A stretch of DNA of 64,000 bases from Urechis unicinctus. Its lineage: Eukaryota > Annelida > Polychaeta > Xenopneusta > Urechidae. Position numbers and translations under genes: made by a program. The notes under the pieces were generated by a model. The model was not told the DNA's origin, searched no databases, and saw only the letters and a program-made list of their open reading frames with translations. Shown piece after piece: positions 1-12,439 of the stretch (within the stretch, counting starts at the first letter, position 1; every line of letters begins with the position of its first letter). The DNA lies in NCBI GenBank assembly GCA_034190875.2, contig CM067348.1:10633694-10697693 (forward strand), in the 5' to 3' direction.

Positions 1-305
1 ATAGGATCCCCAATCACATCACCCACGCTTATTGGATCCCTACTCACCTCACCCACGCTTATTGGATCCCCACTCTCCTCACTCACGCTTATTGGATCCC
101 CATTCACATCACCCACGCTTATTGGATCCCCAATCACCTCACCCACGCTTATAAGATCCACACTCACCTCACCCACGTTTATTGGATCCCCAATCACCTC
201 ACCCATGTTTATTGGATCCCCATTCACCTCACCCACGCTTATTGGACCCCCATTCACCTCATCCAAGCTAATTGGATCCCCAATCACTTCACGCACGCTT
301 ATTTG
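1..305. repeat. 30-bp minisatellite, about 10 copies, runs off the left edge
   Basis: Period 30, with a BamHI site GGATCC near the start of most units followed by CACCTCACCCACGCTTATT-like sequence. A few units differ by single substitutions; some lose the site. The true left end is outside the window. Confidence 0.95.
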
Positions 306-677
306 ATCTCCAATTGGCGCAAGGAGACCAAGTGCTTCACCAGAAACAAACCACGGCATTTACACTCCATTGCCTCATGCTTTCAAATCCCCCTAACAAC
401 TCAGCTGTTTACAGGCCAGAGCTGCCTTCCTATGGTCCCCGGTTATTAGAGCTGGCGAGAGATTTGCTGCGGCACTTCACTGGGAGAGATTGCAGAAGGA
501 TTCGTGTTTGTATCCGGTTATTTCGTTGCTGGTGCCGGAAGAAGAGGGCTTGCCATATTGGATTCTGTTGGCATACCCGAGGTGGACTATAGTAAACATG
601 TTACCCTGGCAACCATCAAAGTGACAACACCATAAGGTGGCGAGCCTGACCTCCTGCGTGCGCATAAATACCACATC
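306..677. other. Unique non-coding stretch
   Basis: About 370 bases between two minisatellites. Short open frames exist but none resembles a known protein and none has splice context I can defend. Confidence 0.6.
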
Positions 678-955
678 CAGCCCACGACCCAGACTTTTCT
701 CCTGACCTTGAACACCCAGCCCACGAATAAGATTTACCTCCTGATCTCACCTGAGCACCAGCCCACGAACAAGACATACCCCCTGACCTCACCTGAGCAT
801 CAGCCCACGAACAAGACTTACCCCCTGACCTCACCTGAGCATCAGCCCACGAACAAGACTTACCCCCTGACCTCACCTGAGCACCAGCCCACGAACAAGA
901 TTTACCCCTTGACCTTGCCTGAGCACCAGCCCATGACCCAGACTTATCCCCTTGC
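678..955. repeat. 42-bp minisatellite, about 6 copies
   Basis: Period 42 with core CAGCCCACGAACAAGACT and CCTGACCTCACCTGAGCA. Because 42 is divisible by three, an 83-residue frame with a 14-residue repeat (HQPTNKTYPLTSPE) stays open on the plus strand; I regard it as a by-product. Confidence 0.95.
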
Positions 956-1099
956 CTAGGCTGTGCACGACTCAAACTGACAAAGAGAAAAACCGGCTCG
1001 TTCTACCGATGTCTTAATGAAATACCACACAATCTGGTCATACTCGAGATGCAAGACGAAGGCCGTCAATCAAAGACATCGAAGATACGCGGTAACACT

Positions 1100-2235
1100 T
1101 ACACTGGCACGACTCGCTTCATGAACTCACGACATCATGCCCCAAACTATCGACATCCAATCACTAACTCGCGACATCAAGTTGCTAACTAACGACATCC
1201 AATTCAGAATTCACAACATCAAGCCTAAACTCACGACATCAAGCCTAAACTCACGACTCACGACGTCAAGCCTAAACTCACAACATCAAGCCTAAACTCA
1301 CGACATCCAATCACTAACTCGCGACGTCAAGCCTAAACTCACGACGTCAAGCCTAAACTCACGACGTCCAGCCTAAACTCACGACGTCAAGCCTAAACTC
1401 ACGACATCAAGCTTAACTCACGACATCAAGCCTAAACTCACGACATCAAGCATAAACTCACGACGTCAAGCCTATTAACTCACGACATCAAGCCTAAACT
1501 CACGACATCAAGCATAAACTCACGACGTCAAGCCTATTAACTCACGACATCAAGCCTAAACTCACAAAATCAAGCTTAACTCACGACATCAAGCCTAAAC
1601 TCACGACGTCAAGCCTAAACTCACGACATCAAGCCTAAACTCATGAAGTCAAGCCTAAACTCACGACATCAAGCCTCAACTCACGACGTCAAGCCTAAAC
1701 TCACGACATCAAGCCTAAACTCACGACATCAAGCCTAAACTCACGACGTCAAGCCTAAACTCACGACATCAAGCCTAAACTCATGACGTCAAGCCTAAAC
1801 TCACGACATCAAGCCTAAACTCACGACATCAAGCCTAAACTCACGACATCAAGCCTAAACTCACGACGTCAAGCCTAAACTCACGACATCAAGCCTATTA
1901 AGTCACGACATCAAGCATAAACTCACGACATCAAGCCTAAACTCATGACGTCAAGCCTAAACTCACGACGTCAAGCCTAAACTCACGACATCAAGCCTAA
2001 ACTCACGACGTCAAGCCTAAACTCACGACATCAAGCCTAAACTCACGACATCAAGCCTAAACTCACGACGTCAAGCCTAAACTCACGACATCCAATCTAA
2101 AACTCACAACATCAAGTTTCTAAATAACGACATCTAATTCAGAATTCCCGAAATCAAGCCCGAAACTCACAGCATCTAATCAAGAACTCGTGACATTAAG
2201 TCCCAAACCCACGTAAAACAATCTAAAATTCACGA
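1100..2235. repeat. 20-bp minisatellite, about 55 copies
   Basis: Unit is close to ACATCAAGCCTAAACTCACG. The main polymorphism is CGACATC versus CGACGTC, which is a CpG/CpA alternation creating or removing an AatII site. Occasional units carry an insertion giving CCTATTAACTC. The edges at 1100-1220 and 2090-2235 are more diverged. Confidence 0.97.
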
Positions 2236-2624
2236 CATCATGTCCCCGACCCGTGTTAGTTGGTTTATAGAAGATTGATAGGACTTGATGAATCTCGCCT
2301 CATCTACAGCCGAAAAATGCCGGCGTTCATTCCATCAACCATGTCCCTTTCAATGGAAACAAACCCCAGTGAGAGACTGACAAGCCAGTCACAACATCCA
2401 TCCAGCGCAAACGGAGGATGTCACGCCCCCGTCCATCCGGTCACGTAGTCCTCATTACTCTCACAGGGTTCAGCATGAACGAAATATGATAAATGGATGA
2501 AAAAATATTATTGTGATTTCCATACCCGAAAACCAATAGTGCAAGGGACAATATTTGCCTGGGGTGCGCATCAAGTGACCTCGCGGTACACGAATCGGGA
2601 TCAGGGTGAAGAGATCCTTGTAAG
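2236..2624. other. Unique non-coding stretch
   Basis: Holds only two short unsupported open frames (62 and 63 residues). No motif recognised. Confidence 0.55.
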
Positions 2625-3995
2625 GCAATCACGGCACTGAGTGGGATGGCGGGGGAGTTAGCTGCCGGGGTAATAGAGATCTCTACTGCCGGAGTAATAG
2701 AGATCTCTGTAAGGCAATCACGGCACTGAGTGGGATGGCGTGGGGAGTTAACTGCTGCCGGGTAATAGAGATCTCTGTAAGGCAGTCACGGCACTGAGTG
2801 GGATGGCGGGGGAGGGCAATCACGGGTAGCTGCTGCCGGGGTAATAGAGATCTCTGTAAGGCAATCACGGCACTGAGTGGGATGGCGGGGGAGTTAGCTG
2901 CCGGAGTAATAGAGATCTCTGTAAGGCAATCACGGCACTGAGTGGGATGGCGGGGGAGTTAACTGCCGGGGTAATAGAGATCTCTGTAAGGCAATCACGG
3001 CACTGAGTGGGATGGCGGGGGAGTTAACTGCCGGGGTAATAGAGATCTCTGTAAGGCAATCACGGCACTGAGTGGGATGGCGGGGGAGTTAGCATCCGGG
3101 GTAATAGAGATCTCTGTAAGGCAATCACGGCACTGAGTGGGATGGCGGGGGAGTTAGCTGCCGGGGTAATAGAGATCTCTGTAAGGCAATCACGGCACTG
3201 AGTGGGGATGGCGGGGGAGTAAGGCTGCCGGGGTAATACTCTCTGTAAGGCAATCACGGCACTGAGTGGGATGGCGGGGGAGGTAGCATCCGGGGTAATA
3301 GAGATCTCTGTAAGGCAATCCGGCACTGAGTGGGATGGCGGGGGAGATAGCTCCGGAGTAAAGGCAATCACGGCACTGAGTGGGATGGCGGGGGAGTTAG
3401 CCGCCGGGGTAATAGAGATCTCTGTAAGGCAATCACGGCACTGAGTGGGATGGCGGGGGAGTTAACTGCCGGGGTAATAGAGATCTCTGTAAGGCAATCA
3501 CGGCACTGAGTGGGATGGCGGGGGAGTTAGCATACTTATTACGGGTATCTAAGACGGGCACTGAGTGTGGTAAGCAGCTCTGTAAGGCAAGAGACGGCAC
3601 TGAGTGGGATGGCGGGGGAGTTAGTGCACACAATAGAGATCTCTGTAAGGCAATCACGGCACTGAGTGGGATGGCGGGGGAGAGACCGTGGTAATAGAGA
3701 TCTCGAAGGCAATCACGGCACTGAGTGGGATGGCGGGGGAGGTAGCTCCGGGGTAATAGAGATCTCTGTAAGGCAATCCTTCACTGAGTGGGATGGCGGG
3801 GGAGTTAGCTGCCGGTAAATAGAGATCTCTGTAAGGCAATCACGGCACTGAGTGGGATGGCGGGGGAGTTAACAGCCGGGGTAATAGAGATCTCTGTAAG
3901 GCAATCAGGCACTGAGTGGGATGGCGGGGGAGGTAGCACACAAATAGAGATCTCTGTAAGGCATTCACGGCCCTGACTGACATGGCGGGGGTTTT
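2625..3995. repeat. 65-bp minisatellite, about 21 copies
   Basis: Core pieces are GCACTGAGTGGGATGGCGGG, GTTAGCTGCCGGGGTAATAG and the 10-bp palindrome AGAGATCTCT (BglII). The G-rich part varies in G count and several units carry small deletions (for example near 3230, 3350 and 3540-3600). It abuts the next array with no spacer. Confidence 0.97.
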
Positions 3996-4790
3996 AAGAC
4001 CATCACACACGAGACGGTGGTAAGCAGCATTCACCCTCACACAAGAGACGGTGGTAGTTAAGACCCTCACACACGAGACGGTGGTAAGCAGCAACCCTCA
4101 CACAAGAGACGGTGGTAAGTAGCGACCGTCACACAAGAGACGGTGGTAAGCAGCGACCCTCACACAAGAGACGGTGGTAAGCAGCGACCCTCACAACAAG
4201 AGACGGTGGTAAGCAGTCCCTCAGAGACGGTGGTAAGCAGCGACCCTCACACAAGAGACTATGGTAAGCAGCGACCCTCACACAGAGACGGTGGTAAGCA
4301 GCGACCGTCACACAAGAGACTATGGTAAGCAGCGACCCTCACACAAGAGACGGTGGTAAGCAGCGACCCTCACACAAGAGACGGTGGTAAGCAGCGACCC
4401 TCACACAAGAGACGGTGGTAAGCAGCGACCCTCACACACGAGACGGTGGTAAGCAGCGACCCTCATACAAGATACGGTGGTAAGCAGCGACCCTCACAAA
4501 AGAGACGTCATAAGCAGCGACCCTCATAAAAGATCGGTGGTAAGCAGTGACCCTCACGACAGAGGCTACGGTGGTAAGCAGCGACCCTCACACAGAGACA
4601 TAAGCGTCACCCTCACACAACATATTCGTCATTAAACCAGAGGCTATGGTAAGCAGCGACCCTCACACAGAGACTAATCGTAAGCAGCGACCCTCACGCA
4701 AGAGGACTTGGTAAGCAGCGACCCTCATACAAGAGATATGGTAAGCAATCCTCAAACAAATCGTCATTAACTAGCAGCGACCCACCCTCA
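3996..4790. repeat. 31-bp minisatellite, about 25 copies
   Basis: Core AGAGACGGTGGTAAGCAGCG followed by ACCCTCACACA. Units decay towards the right (after about 4490), with small indels and mixtures of motifs. The sequence is unrelated to the 65-bp array it touches. Confidence 0.96.
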
Positions 4791-4849
4791 ACTGCCTACC
4801 GTCATAATCATCATAATAACCATTGGCAACCAACATAACGTCATTAACC

Positions 4850-5055
4850 ATACCATATCGTCCAGACATAATCGTCATTAACTAGACATAATCTTCATTA
4901 ACCAGACATAATCGTCATTAACCAGACATAATCGTCATTAACCAGACATAATCGTCATTAACCAGACATAATCGTCATAAGCCAGACATAATCGTCATGT
5001 ATCAGACATAATCGTCATTAACTACACATATTCTTCATTAACCAGATATCATCCA
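4850..5055. repeat. 20-bp minisatellite, about 10 copies
   Basis: Unit ACCAGACATAATCGTCATTA, nearly exact in the middle and degenerate at both ends. The CGTCATTAAC half also appears in the decaying right end of the previous array (4620-4770), suggesting mixing at the border. Confidence 0.93.
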
Positions 5056-5576
5056 CCCTAATCAAACAATGCCATTAACTATTTGACCCTAACTGCCTTG
5101 TCTAACAACGGCCATTATTGGCTCCAATTCGGCAGACGCTGGTCATGTACCCCTGTCGATCTACTGACTGGATCCCACATCTACCTCTCCCAACATCAGC
5201 CATCATACCCCACTCAACCATAACAGCACTCCATCACTTCCCGCCAACGTCCTGGTAGAAACACTAGCTCTTATTGCAGTTTTATGCTTCCATGAGGTAA
5301 TACGGGGGCGAGGGATCCAGTGATCCCCGCAGCGAACCTTGATCCGCCCCAGGTGGCGGCTATTGTAAACACGAGGCGCTAACTAGGCAGCCAGGTGTTT
5401 GCAGTAGCAAAAACATTAGTGAAGAGGCAACTCTTTAATGGTGGGAGGGGCGCTGGGGGGGGGGGGGGGTGGCGCTGGTGACGCGAGGCAACTTGGCGGC
5501 AGTGTTGCCGTTACGGCAGCTACTACAACATTACGATCAGTCATATCATAACATTACCCACACTGACGCCGACCGC
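5056..5576. other. Unique stretch with a G homopolymer
   Basis: Non-repetitive except for about 14 consecutive G at 5456-5470. No gene or element recognised. Confidence 0.6.
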
Positions 5577-5786
5577 TCAGTGAGTCAGTGAATGAGTGAG
5601 TTAATGAGTTAGTGATGTAGTGATTGATTGATTGAGCGAATGAGTGAATGAATGAATGAGTCAGTGAGTTGATTGATGAGTGAGTTAGTGAGTGATTGAA
5701 TTAGTTAGTCAGTTAGTGAGTGATTGAAATAGCTAGTGAGTGATTGAGTTAGTGAGTGATTGCGTGATTGAGTTAGTTAGTCAGTC

Positions 5787-5817
<31 letters not shown>

Positions 5818-5900
5818 GATAGAGTTAGTTAGTTATTGAGTGTTTGAGTTAGTGAGTGCTTGGTTAGTCAGTTAGTCAGTTATTTAGTTAGTCAGTGAAG
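5577..5900. repeat. Degenerate tetranucleotide repeat (TTAG/TGAG/TGAT)
   Basis: A mixture of GTTA, GTGA and GATT words over about 320 bases, with a short purer (GTTA)n run near 5785-5815. It has no longer stable unit. Confidence 0.9.
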
Positions 5901-6183
5901 TAAAAGGAAGACAATAAGACCTGGTGGACTGGGATATCGCTGAGATGGCAAGTTATGAGAGTCTGCGATATCGGAAGAGAGGCTGGGGAGACAATATCGC
6001 CGAGACGCTGATCATCAGACCAGCAGGGGGGTTGACGGCATCACGTCGTCTGAGTACAGCGCAAACATTCCAGCTAAAAGACAGATCACACCGCCTTAAT
6101 GGATGCTACGTCTAGGCTGCTGCTGCTGACAGACGGAGGAGATGGAAAAGCTGGTGCACATCTCCAGCATTCCTCAACTAACA

Positions 6184-7310
6184 GCATCGTAAGCATCTCT
6201 ACAGCATCCCACAAGCATCTCTCCAGCATCCCACAAGCATCTCTTCAGCATCCCACAAGCATCTCTCCAGCATCCCCTTAGCATATATCCAGCATCCAAA
6301 AGCATCTCCCAAGCATCTCTGCAGGATCCGCAAGCATATATCCAGCATCGACTAACATCTCATCATTTTCACAACATCGCCCAGCTTTTCGCTAGCATTC
6401 CACAACATTCTAACATGTCTCTGAAATTCCTCAACATCTCTCTAGCATTCCACAAGCATGTCACTAACGTCTCTCTATCATTCAACAATCCTCTCTCTAA
6501 CGTCTCCCCAGCATTCCTAAGCATCTAACTAACGTCTCCCCAGCATTCCTAAGCATCTCACTAACGTCTCCCCAACATTCCTAAGCATCTCACTAACGTC
6601 TCCCCAACATTCCTAAGCATCTCTCTAACGTCTCCCCAGCATTTCTAAGCATCTCTCTACGTCTCCCCAGCATTCCTAAGCATCTCTCTAACGTCTCTGT
6701 AGCATTCCACAAATATCTCTCTAACGTCTCCCCAGCATTCCTAAGCATCTCTCTAACGTCTCCCCAGCATTCCTAAGCATCTCTCTAACGTCTCCCCAGC
6801 ATTCCTAAGCATCTCTCTTACGTCTCCCCAGCATTCCTAAGCATCTCACTAACGTCTCCCTAGCATTCCTAAGCATCTCTCTAACGTCTCCTCAGCATTT
6901 CTAAGCATCTCTCTAACGTCTCCCCAGCATTCCTAAGCATCTCTCTAACGTCTCTGTAGCATTCCACAAATATCTCTCTAACGTCTCCCCAGCATTCCTA
7001 AGCATCTCTCTAACGTCTCCCCAGCATTCCTAAGCATCTCTCTAACGTCTCCCCAGCATTTCTAAGCATCTCTCTAACGTCTCCCCAGCATTCCAAAGCA
7101 TCTCTCTAACGTCTCTCTAGCATTCCACAATCATCTCTGTAACGTCTCTCTAGCATTCCACAATCATCTCTCTAACGTCTCTCAAGCATTCCACAATCAT
7201 CTCTCTAACGTCTTTCTAGCATTCCACAATCATCTCTCTAACGTCTCTCAAGCATTCCACAATCATCTCTCTAAGTTCTCTCAAGAATTCCTAAGCATCT
7301 CTCCGGGATT
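6184..7310. repeat. 32-bp minisatellite (about 26 copies) preceded by a 21-bp variant
   Basis: 6184-6350 carries about seven units of CAGCATCCCACAAGCATCTC type (21 bp). From about 6470 the period is 32 with halves GCATCTCTCTAACGTCTC and CCCAGCATTCCTAA. The GCATCTCT and CAGCATTCC words are shared, so the two periods look like one family. A block with GTAGCATTCCACAAATATC occurs at about 6700 and again at about 6955, a local higher-order duplication. Confidence 0.95.
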
Positions 7311-8374
7311 CCTCTGCATTCCAAACCACCTCTACTACAGTGTTATTGTGTGAGTGCCTTGCTTGGGGCGGTGGCGGTCGTAGGCTGGTCACAGAGCCCG
7401 GATACTACGATAGCCAAGGGCCAGCGGACGAGATAAGATACTGATAGGGCCGGACAACATAGGAAGGGGCAGGAGGGGGGCGGGAGAGTAGGGTAGCCAG
7501 ATGTACTGTGTCCATGTAGCGTAGCCTTATGGCTGTGCCTGTAGGAGATGGAATGCATTGTCAGAGTGAAGGGGTGAGATGGGAGTGTGTTGGGGGGTGG
7601 GTAAGTGATGAGGGAGTTGCCGATTGAGTATGGGTGTATTAGCGATAAGCCGTATGTTATGAGCAGACATGTTACCACACTAGAAGTTATTGGGCATCAT
7701 CACGTGTTCTACAAGAGAATTGGATGCCGAGATACACAGATGCAGTTTCCCAGCTTCCAGGAAGTGGAGGAGATCTTTATTGAAATTCTTTGCGGTTGGC
7801 ATTGGTAGAAGTCGGAAACCGCACGCGCGGACAAATGCATTGGTAAATAACAAATGTCATAGAACTAACACTTCTTCTTGCCAACATAAGCAAACTGAAT
7901 AAACACGACTTCATTAACGACATGAGCAGCTGGAAACAAACGAATGCGCATGCGCGAAACTGTTCTAGAGGTGTGTCGGGATGAGTGGCTATATGATAGC
8001 TGCGAGCATAGGTGTAGGGCAGGGAAGGCGGAATTATTTCACGAGGGAGAAATCATTTCTCTCACGGGAAAAATCTTTCATCATGTAGGATAATTGAGTC
8101 ATATGGCGAGATAATTCAGTTCTCTCGTGGGATAAATGAATGACGTTGTGTGTTAATCATTCGGTTTTGACCTAAACCCCCGTCGTACGCGAGCAGGTAC
8201 TTGGATTCCCTAAATGTACATTCGTAACCGTCGTAGGAATCCGATCGACTTCTCGGTGATTCAAGTGAGATCCATTGATCGCGGTTTCTTCCACAGCAGT
8301 GTTAACCGCTCACATCCTCGCATCCCCTCATCTTCCAGACGCAGTTTTTTTATGAGTTGCAGCCGTCCCCTGCT
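7311..8374. other. Unique stretch
   Basis: About 1.06 kb without a convincing gene. Contains a cluster of alternating-orientation TTCTCTCGYGGGA-like motifs at 8030-8150, reported separately. Confidence 0.55.
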
Positions 8375-8510
8375 TTGATCTCGATCTTGAGTAGTCTATC
8401 AATTAAGTGGATCACAGACACAAGGATAAAAGAAACACAACGAGATTGGGATCAAATCCGCCTCGAAGGTCAGAGGCACCGCTCCAGTGTGGCGCATTAG
8501 TTTTTCTGGG
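8375..8510 (-). mobile_element. tRNA-derived SINE-like fragment
   Basis: On the minus strand the sequence reads GCGCCACACTGGAGCGGTGC, then CTCTGACCTTCGAGGCGG, then ATTTGATCCCAATC. This resembles a tRNA head with an A-box region (about 8479-8500) and a B box (about 8448-8460) roughly 30 bases apart, the pol III promoter layout of many animal SINEs. The tail and target-site duplication are not clear, so the outer limits are approximate. Confidence 0.55.
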
Positions 8511-9084
8511 TCTCAATTCAAACCCCATCAAGTGAGGTAACGCATGCGTGATGCTCGCTTGATGATAAGGTCGGTTGGCCTGGTAGCGGGTGATTTAGGA
8601 GTGTCGGACTCAGAGAAAGCGACCAGCTGTGGCCGGAAGCTACTCGACCAGACTAAGTACCTTACCCACAACGTATACGTCACGTAAATCACCCCCCTAT
8701 TTACCGCATGAAGTTCGCTGGCAGGTTATGGTGAAAAGCTGCCAAGGCTGGCAGATTTATGAGTTCAAGGCGAATTGCTGGAAATAAATCACCAATAGAC
8801 ATTCTCTTACTAACTGCCAACAAGAATCATACTTTTTGTCCACAGGCGCTCGGTTCCTATGTCGGGCTTCCGAGATGGATTTATCTTTATCTGATAACAT
8901 GTACATAAAATGGAGCAAAGTTATACCAAAAAAAGATAGAAAAGAGTTAAACGCACGACTCTAAGAAAGCAATGAAATTAAGGAAACATGAAAAAAATAA
9001 GTGATACAGAGAAAAGAGAAGGCATGGATAAAACGAGGAAGGCAAACGTAACGAATGGAATGGAGTGATAAATAACAAAGGATG
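8511..9084. other. Unique stretch
   Basis: Nothing recognised with confidence. A TGGTAGCGGGTG word at about 8582 could be another worn tRNA-like head, but no B box is evident. Confidence 0.5.
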
Positions 9085-9262
<178 letters not shown>

Positions 9263-9819
9263 TGCGAAAGAAGACAAATATATAGATGGTAAACACAAAG
9301 AAAGCGAGAATGAAAAATGTGAATGAAAGAAAGAGGAAAGATAACAAGGGAGAAAATAGATATAGGGGATCCATTTGTAAGCAGACTTGATGCCCGTCTC
9401 AGCAGCCCTGTAATCAGCGCCCCGACCCCGCTTGTCTTCTATACTCCTCACCACTACACGCCCTCAAGCTGTTGCCCCAACCTCTCATCTGTTTACACAT
9501 CCTAGACTTGCAGTGCCTACATCTGCCCTCTTTAACTCGCTCTTCTCCACCGCTATTGATTTTCAGAAAGACCTGGCTAGGAACAATATCTGCCTTACTC
9601 TCAGAACGTATGTGTGCCCCGTGGAACGCCCAGCATATACGGGGTGCATGAGGGGTGGTAAACATCGTCTTGATCCCATACAGGATCAGCTATTACACTT
9701 TACACCTGGATAGGTACTCAAGTGATCAAGGGATCGCTTCAATTGCGTGAGACCGTACAAGGGAAGGTTTGGTGAGGAGCGAGTTTCGTTAATTGGGAGT
9801 TGCATGCCGTGTTTTGTCA
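9263..9819. other. Unique stretch
   Basis: About 550 bases with no recognised feature; small overlapping open frames of 80-93 residues lack any familiar motif. Confidence 0.55.
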
Positions 9820-11112
9820 GCACGTCCTCTCACTCATCAGGAGGTTATACCAGCCCGACTTCTCATTGACCATGTGGTTATAACAACCCATCCTCTCACT
9901 CATCGCGTGGTTATATCAGTCTGTCCTCTCACTCATCGCGTGGTTATATCAACCCGTCCTCTCACTCATCGCGTGGTTATATCAGTCTGTCCTCTCGCTT
10001 ATCGCGTGGTTATATCAACCCGTCCTCTCACTCATCGCGTGGTTATATCAGTCTGTCCTCTCACTCATCGCGTGGTTATATCAACCCGTCCTCTCACTCA
10101 TCGCGTGGTTATATCAGTCTGTCCTCTCGCTTATCGCGTGGTTATATCAGCCCGACTTCTCATTCACCATGTGGTTATAACAACCCATCCTCTCACTCAT
10201 CGCGTGGTTATGTCAGTCTGTCCTCTCACTCATCGCGTGGTTATAACAACCTATCCTCTCACTCATCGCGTGGTTATATCAGTCTGTCCTCTCACTCATC
10301 GCGTGGTTATATCAACCCGTCCTCTCACTCATCGCGTGGTTATATCAACCCGTCCTCTCACTCACCGCGTGGTTATATCAGTCTGTCCTCTCGCTTATCG
10401 CGTGGTTATATCAGCCCGACTTCTCAATCACCATGTGGTTATATCAACTCGTCCTCTCAATCATCACGAGGTTATACCAACCCGACTTCTCATCACCATG
10501 TGATTATATCAACCCGTCCTCTCACTTGTCGCGTGGTTATATCAGCCCGACTTCTCACTCATTGCGTGGTTATATCAACCCGTCCTCTCACTCTTCGCGT
10601 GGTTATATCAGTCCGACTTCTCATTCACCATGTGGTTATATCAACCCGTCCTCACACTCATCACGAGGTTATACCAACCCGACTTCTCATCACCATGTGA
10701 TTATATCAACCCGTCCTCTCACTTGTCGCATGGTTATATTAGCCCGACTTCTCACTCATCGCGTGGTTATATCAACCCGTCCTCTCACTCATCGCGTGGT
10801 TATATCAGCCCGACTTCTCATTCACCATGTGGTTAAATCAACCCGTCCTCTCACTCATCGCCTGGTTATATCAACCCGTCCTCTCATTCATCACGTGGTT
10901 ATATCAGCCCGACTTCTCATTCATCACGTGGTTATATCAGCCCGACTTCTCAATCATCACGTGGTTAAGTCAACCCGACGTCTCATTTATCACGTGGTTA
11001 ATTCAGCCCGTTTCGTCACTCATTGCGTGGTTATATCCGCTCTTCTCGTAACTCTTTGCGTGTTTATAACAGCCCGTCTCGTCACTCATTGCGTGGTTAT
11101 GCCAGCCCTCTA
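9820..11112. repeat. 33-bp minisatellite, about 39 copies, partly alternating
   Basis: Core CATCGCGTGGTTATATCA followed by ACCCGTCCTCTCACT. In the left half monomers with CAACCCGT and CAGTCTGT tend to alternate, giving a 66-bp dimer. In the right half CAGCCCGACTTCTCATTCAC monomers dominate. Period 33 keeps a 236-residue and other frames open. Confidence 0.97.
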
Positions 11113-11211
11113 GGGGGATACGGTATACAGCTGTATTTCTGGTAGGAATAAGCCAACCCCTATATCTCACTTAGTCATGATGAGAAACCTATCCATCTCG
11201 GAGCAAATGGA

Positions 11212-11895
11212 CTAGGACGCCAAGGTCACGTGAGATCTCCACTGTGACGCCGCAGTCACGAAATATCTCCACTAGAACGCCACGGTCAAGACAGAGCTCG
11301 CCTGGGACGCCACGGTCACGAAAGATCTCGACTACGACGCCACGATCACGAAAGATCTCGACTACGACGCCACAGTCACGAAAGATCTCGACTACGACGC
11401 AACGGTCACGACATCGACTAGGACGCAACGGTCACGATAGATCTCGAATAGGACGCCACAGTCACGAAAGATCTCGACTACGACGCCACAGTCACGAAAG
11501 ATCTCGACTACGACGCAACGGTCACGAAAGATCTCGACTACGACGCAACGGTCACGATAGATCTCGAATAGGACGCCACAGTCACGAAAGATCTCGACTA
11601 CGACGCCACAGTCACGAAAGATCTCGACTACGACGCAACGGTCACGACATCGACTAGGACGCAACGGTCACGATAGATCTCGAATAGGACGCCACAGTCA
11701 CGAAAGATCTCGACTACGACGCCACAGTCACGAAAGATCTCGACTACGACGCAACGGTCACGACATCGACTACGACGCAACGGTCACGATAGATCTCGAT
11801 TAGGACGCCACAGTCACGAAAGATCTCGACAAGGACGCCACGTCCACGTATGACTTCGATCTAGACGTCACGGCTACGAATGACTTCGACCCCAG
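11212..11895. repeat. 30-bp minisatellite, about 23 copies, with higher-order structure
   Basis: Core ACGAAAGATCTCGACTACGA then CGCCACAGTC; most units hold a BglII site. A shortened variant reading ACGACATCGACTAGG/TACG recurs at 11411, 11647 and 11763, that is at spacings of 236 and 116 bases, so four- and eight-unit blocks were amplified as wholes. Confidence 0.96.
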
Positions 11896-11959
11896 TGGAC
11901 ACTAAATCGTGTCTTAAAGCTCTTCATCGCCAGGCAATAATTATCCTCCTGATCAGATT

Positions 11960-12250
11960 ACAAATCTCAACATAGCCAGATCATAACTCTCAATTGCCAG
12001 TTTATAACTCTCTTCATTTCCAGATTGCACCTCTCTACATTGCCAGGTTATAACTCTCTTCATTGCCAGATTGCACCTCTCTACATTGCCAGGTTATTAC
12101 TCACTTCGTTGCCAGGTTATTACTCTCTTCGTTGCCAGGTTATAACTCTCTACATTGCACGTTTATAACTCTCTTCATGTCAGGTTATAACTCTCTTCAT
12201 GTCAGGTTATAACTCTCTTTATTGCGAGGTGCCATTCTCTGCATTGCCAG
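11960..12250. repeat. 23-bp minisatellite, about 12 copies
   Basis: Core ATTGCCAGGTTATAACTCTC, with GATTGCACCTCTCTAC variants. Some units lose the GCCA part. Confidence 0.93.
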
Positions 12251-12439
12251 TTTTCTATGAGCTGTGTGAGGGAAGATTGTCAAGCGAAAGCTCCGTTTAC
12301 GCCTTCGCCGACATGAGCTCCAGCGAGGTTTCCATTAGGTAGGGTAGTGAGTGGAGTCAAGAAGGTCGTTAAAGTAGACCCCATATTTGTGTTATTATAT
12401 CCGCTGTCTTATTAAAATGGCTATCTAACAATACTTTAA

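Noticed and set aside
5577..5900. Telomere-like TTAG repeats
   Set aside because: Mixed GTTA/GTGA/GATT words without the metazoan TTAGGG or arthropod TTAGG unit; a degenerate microsatellite.
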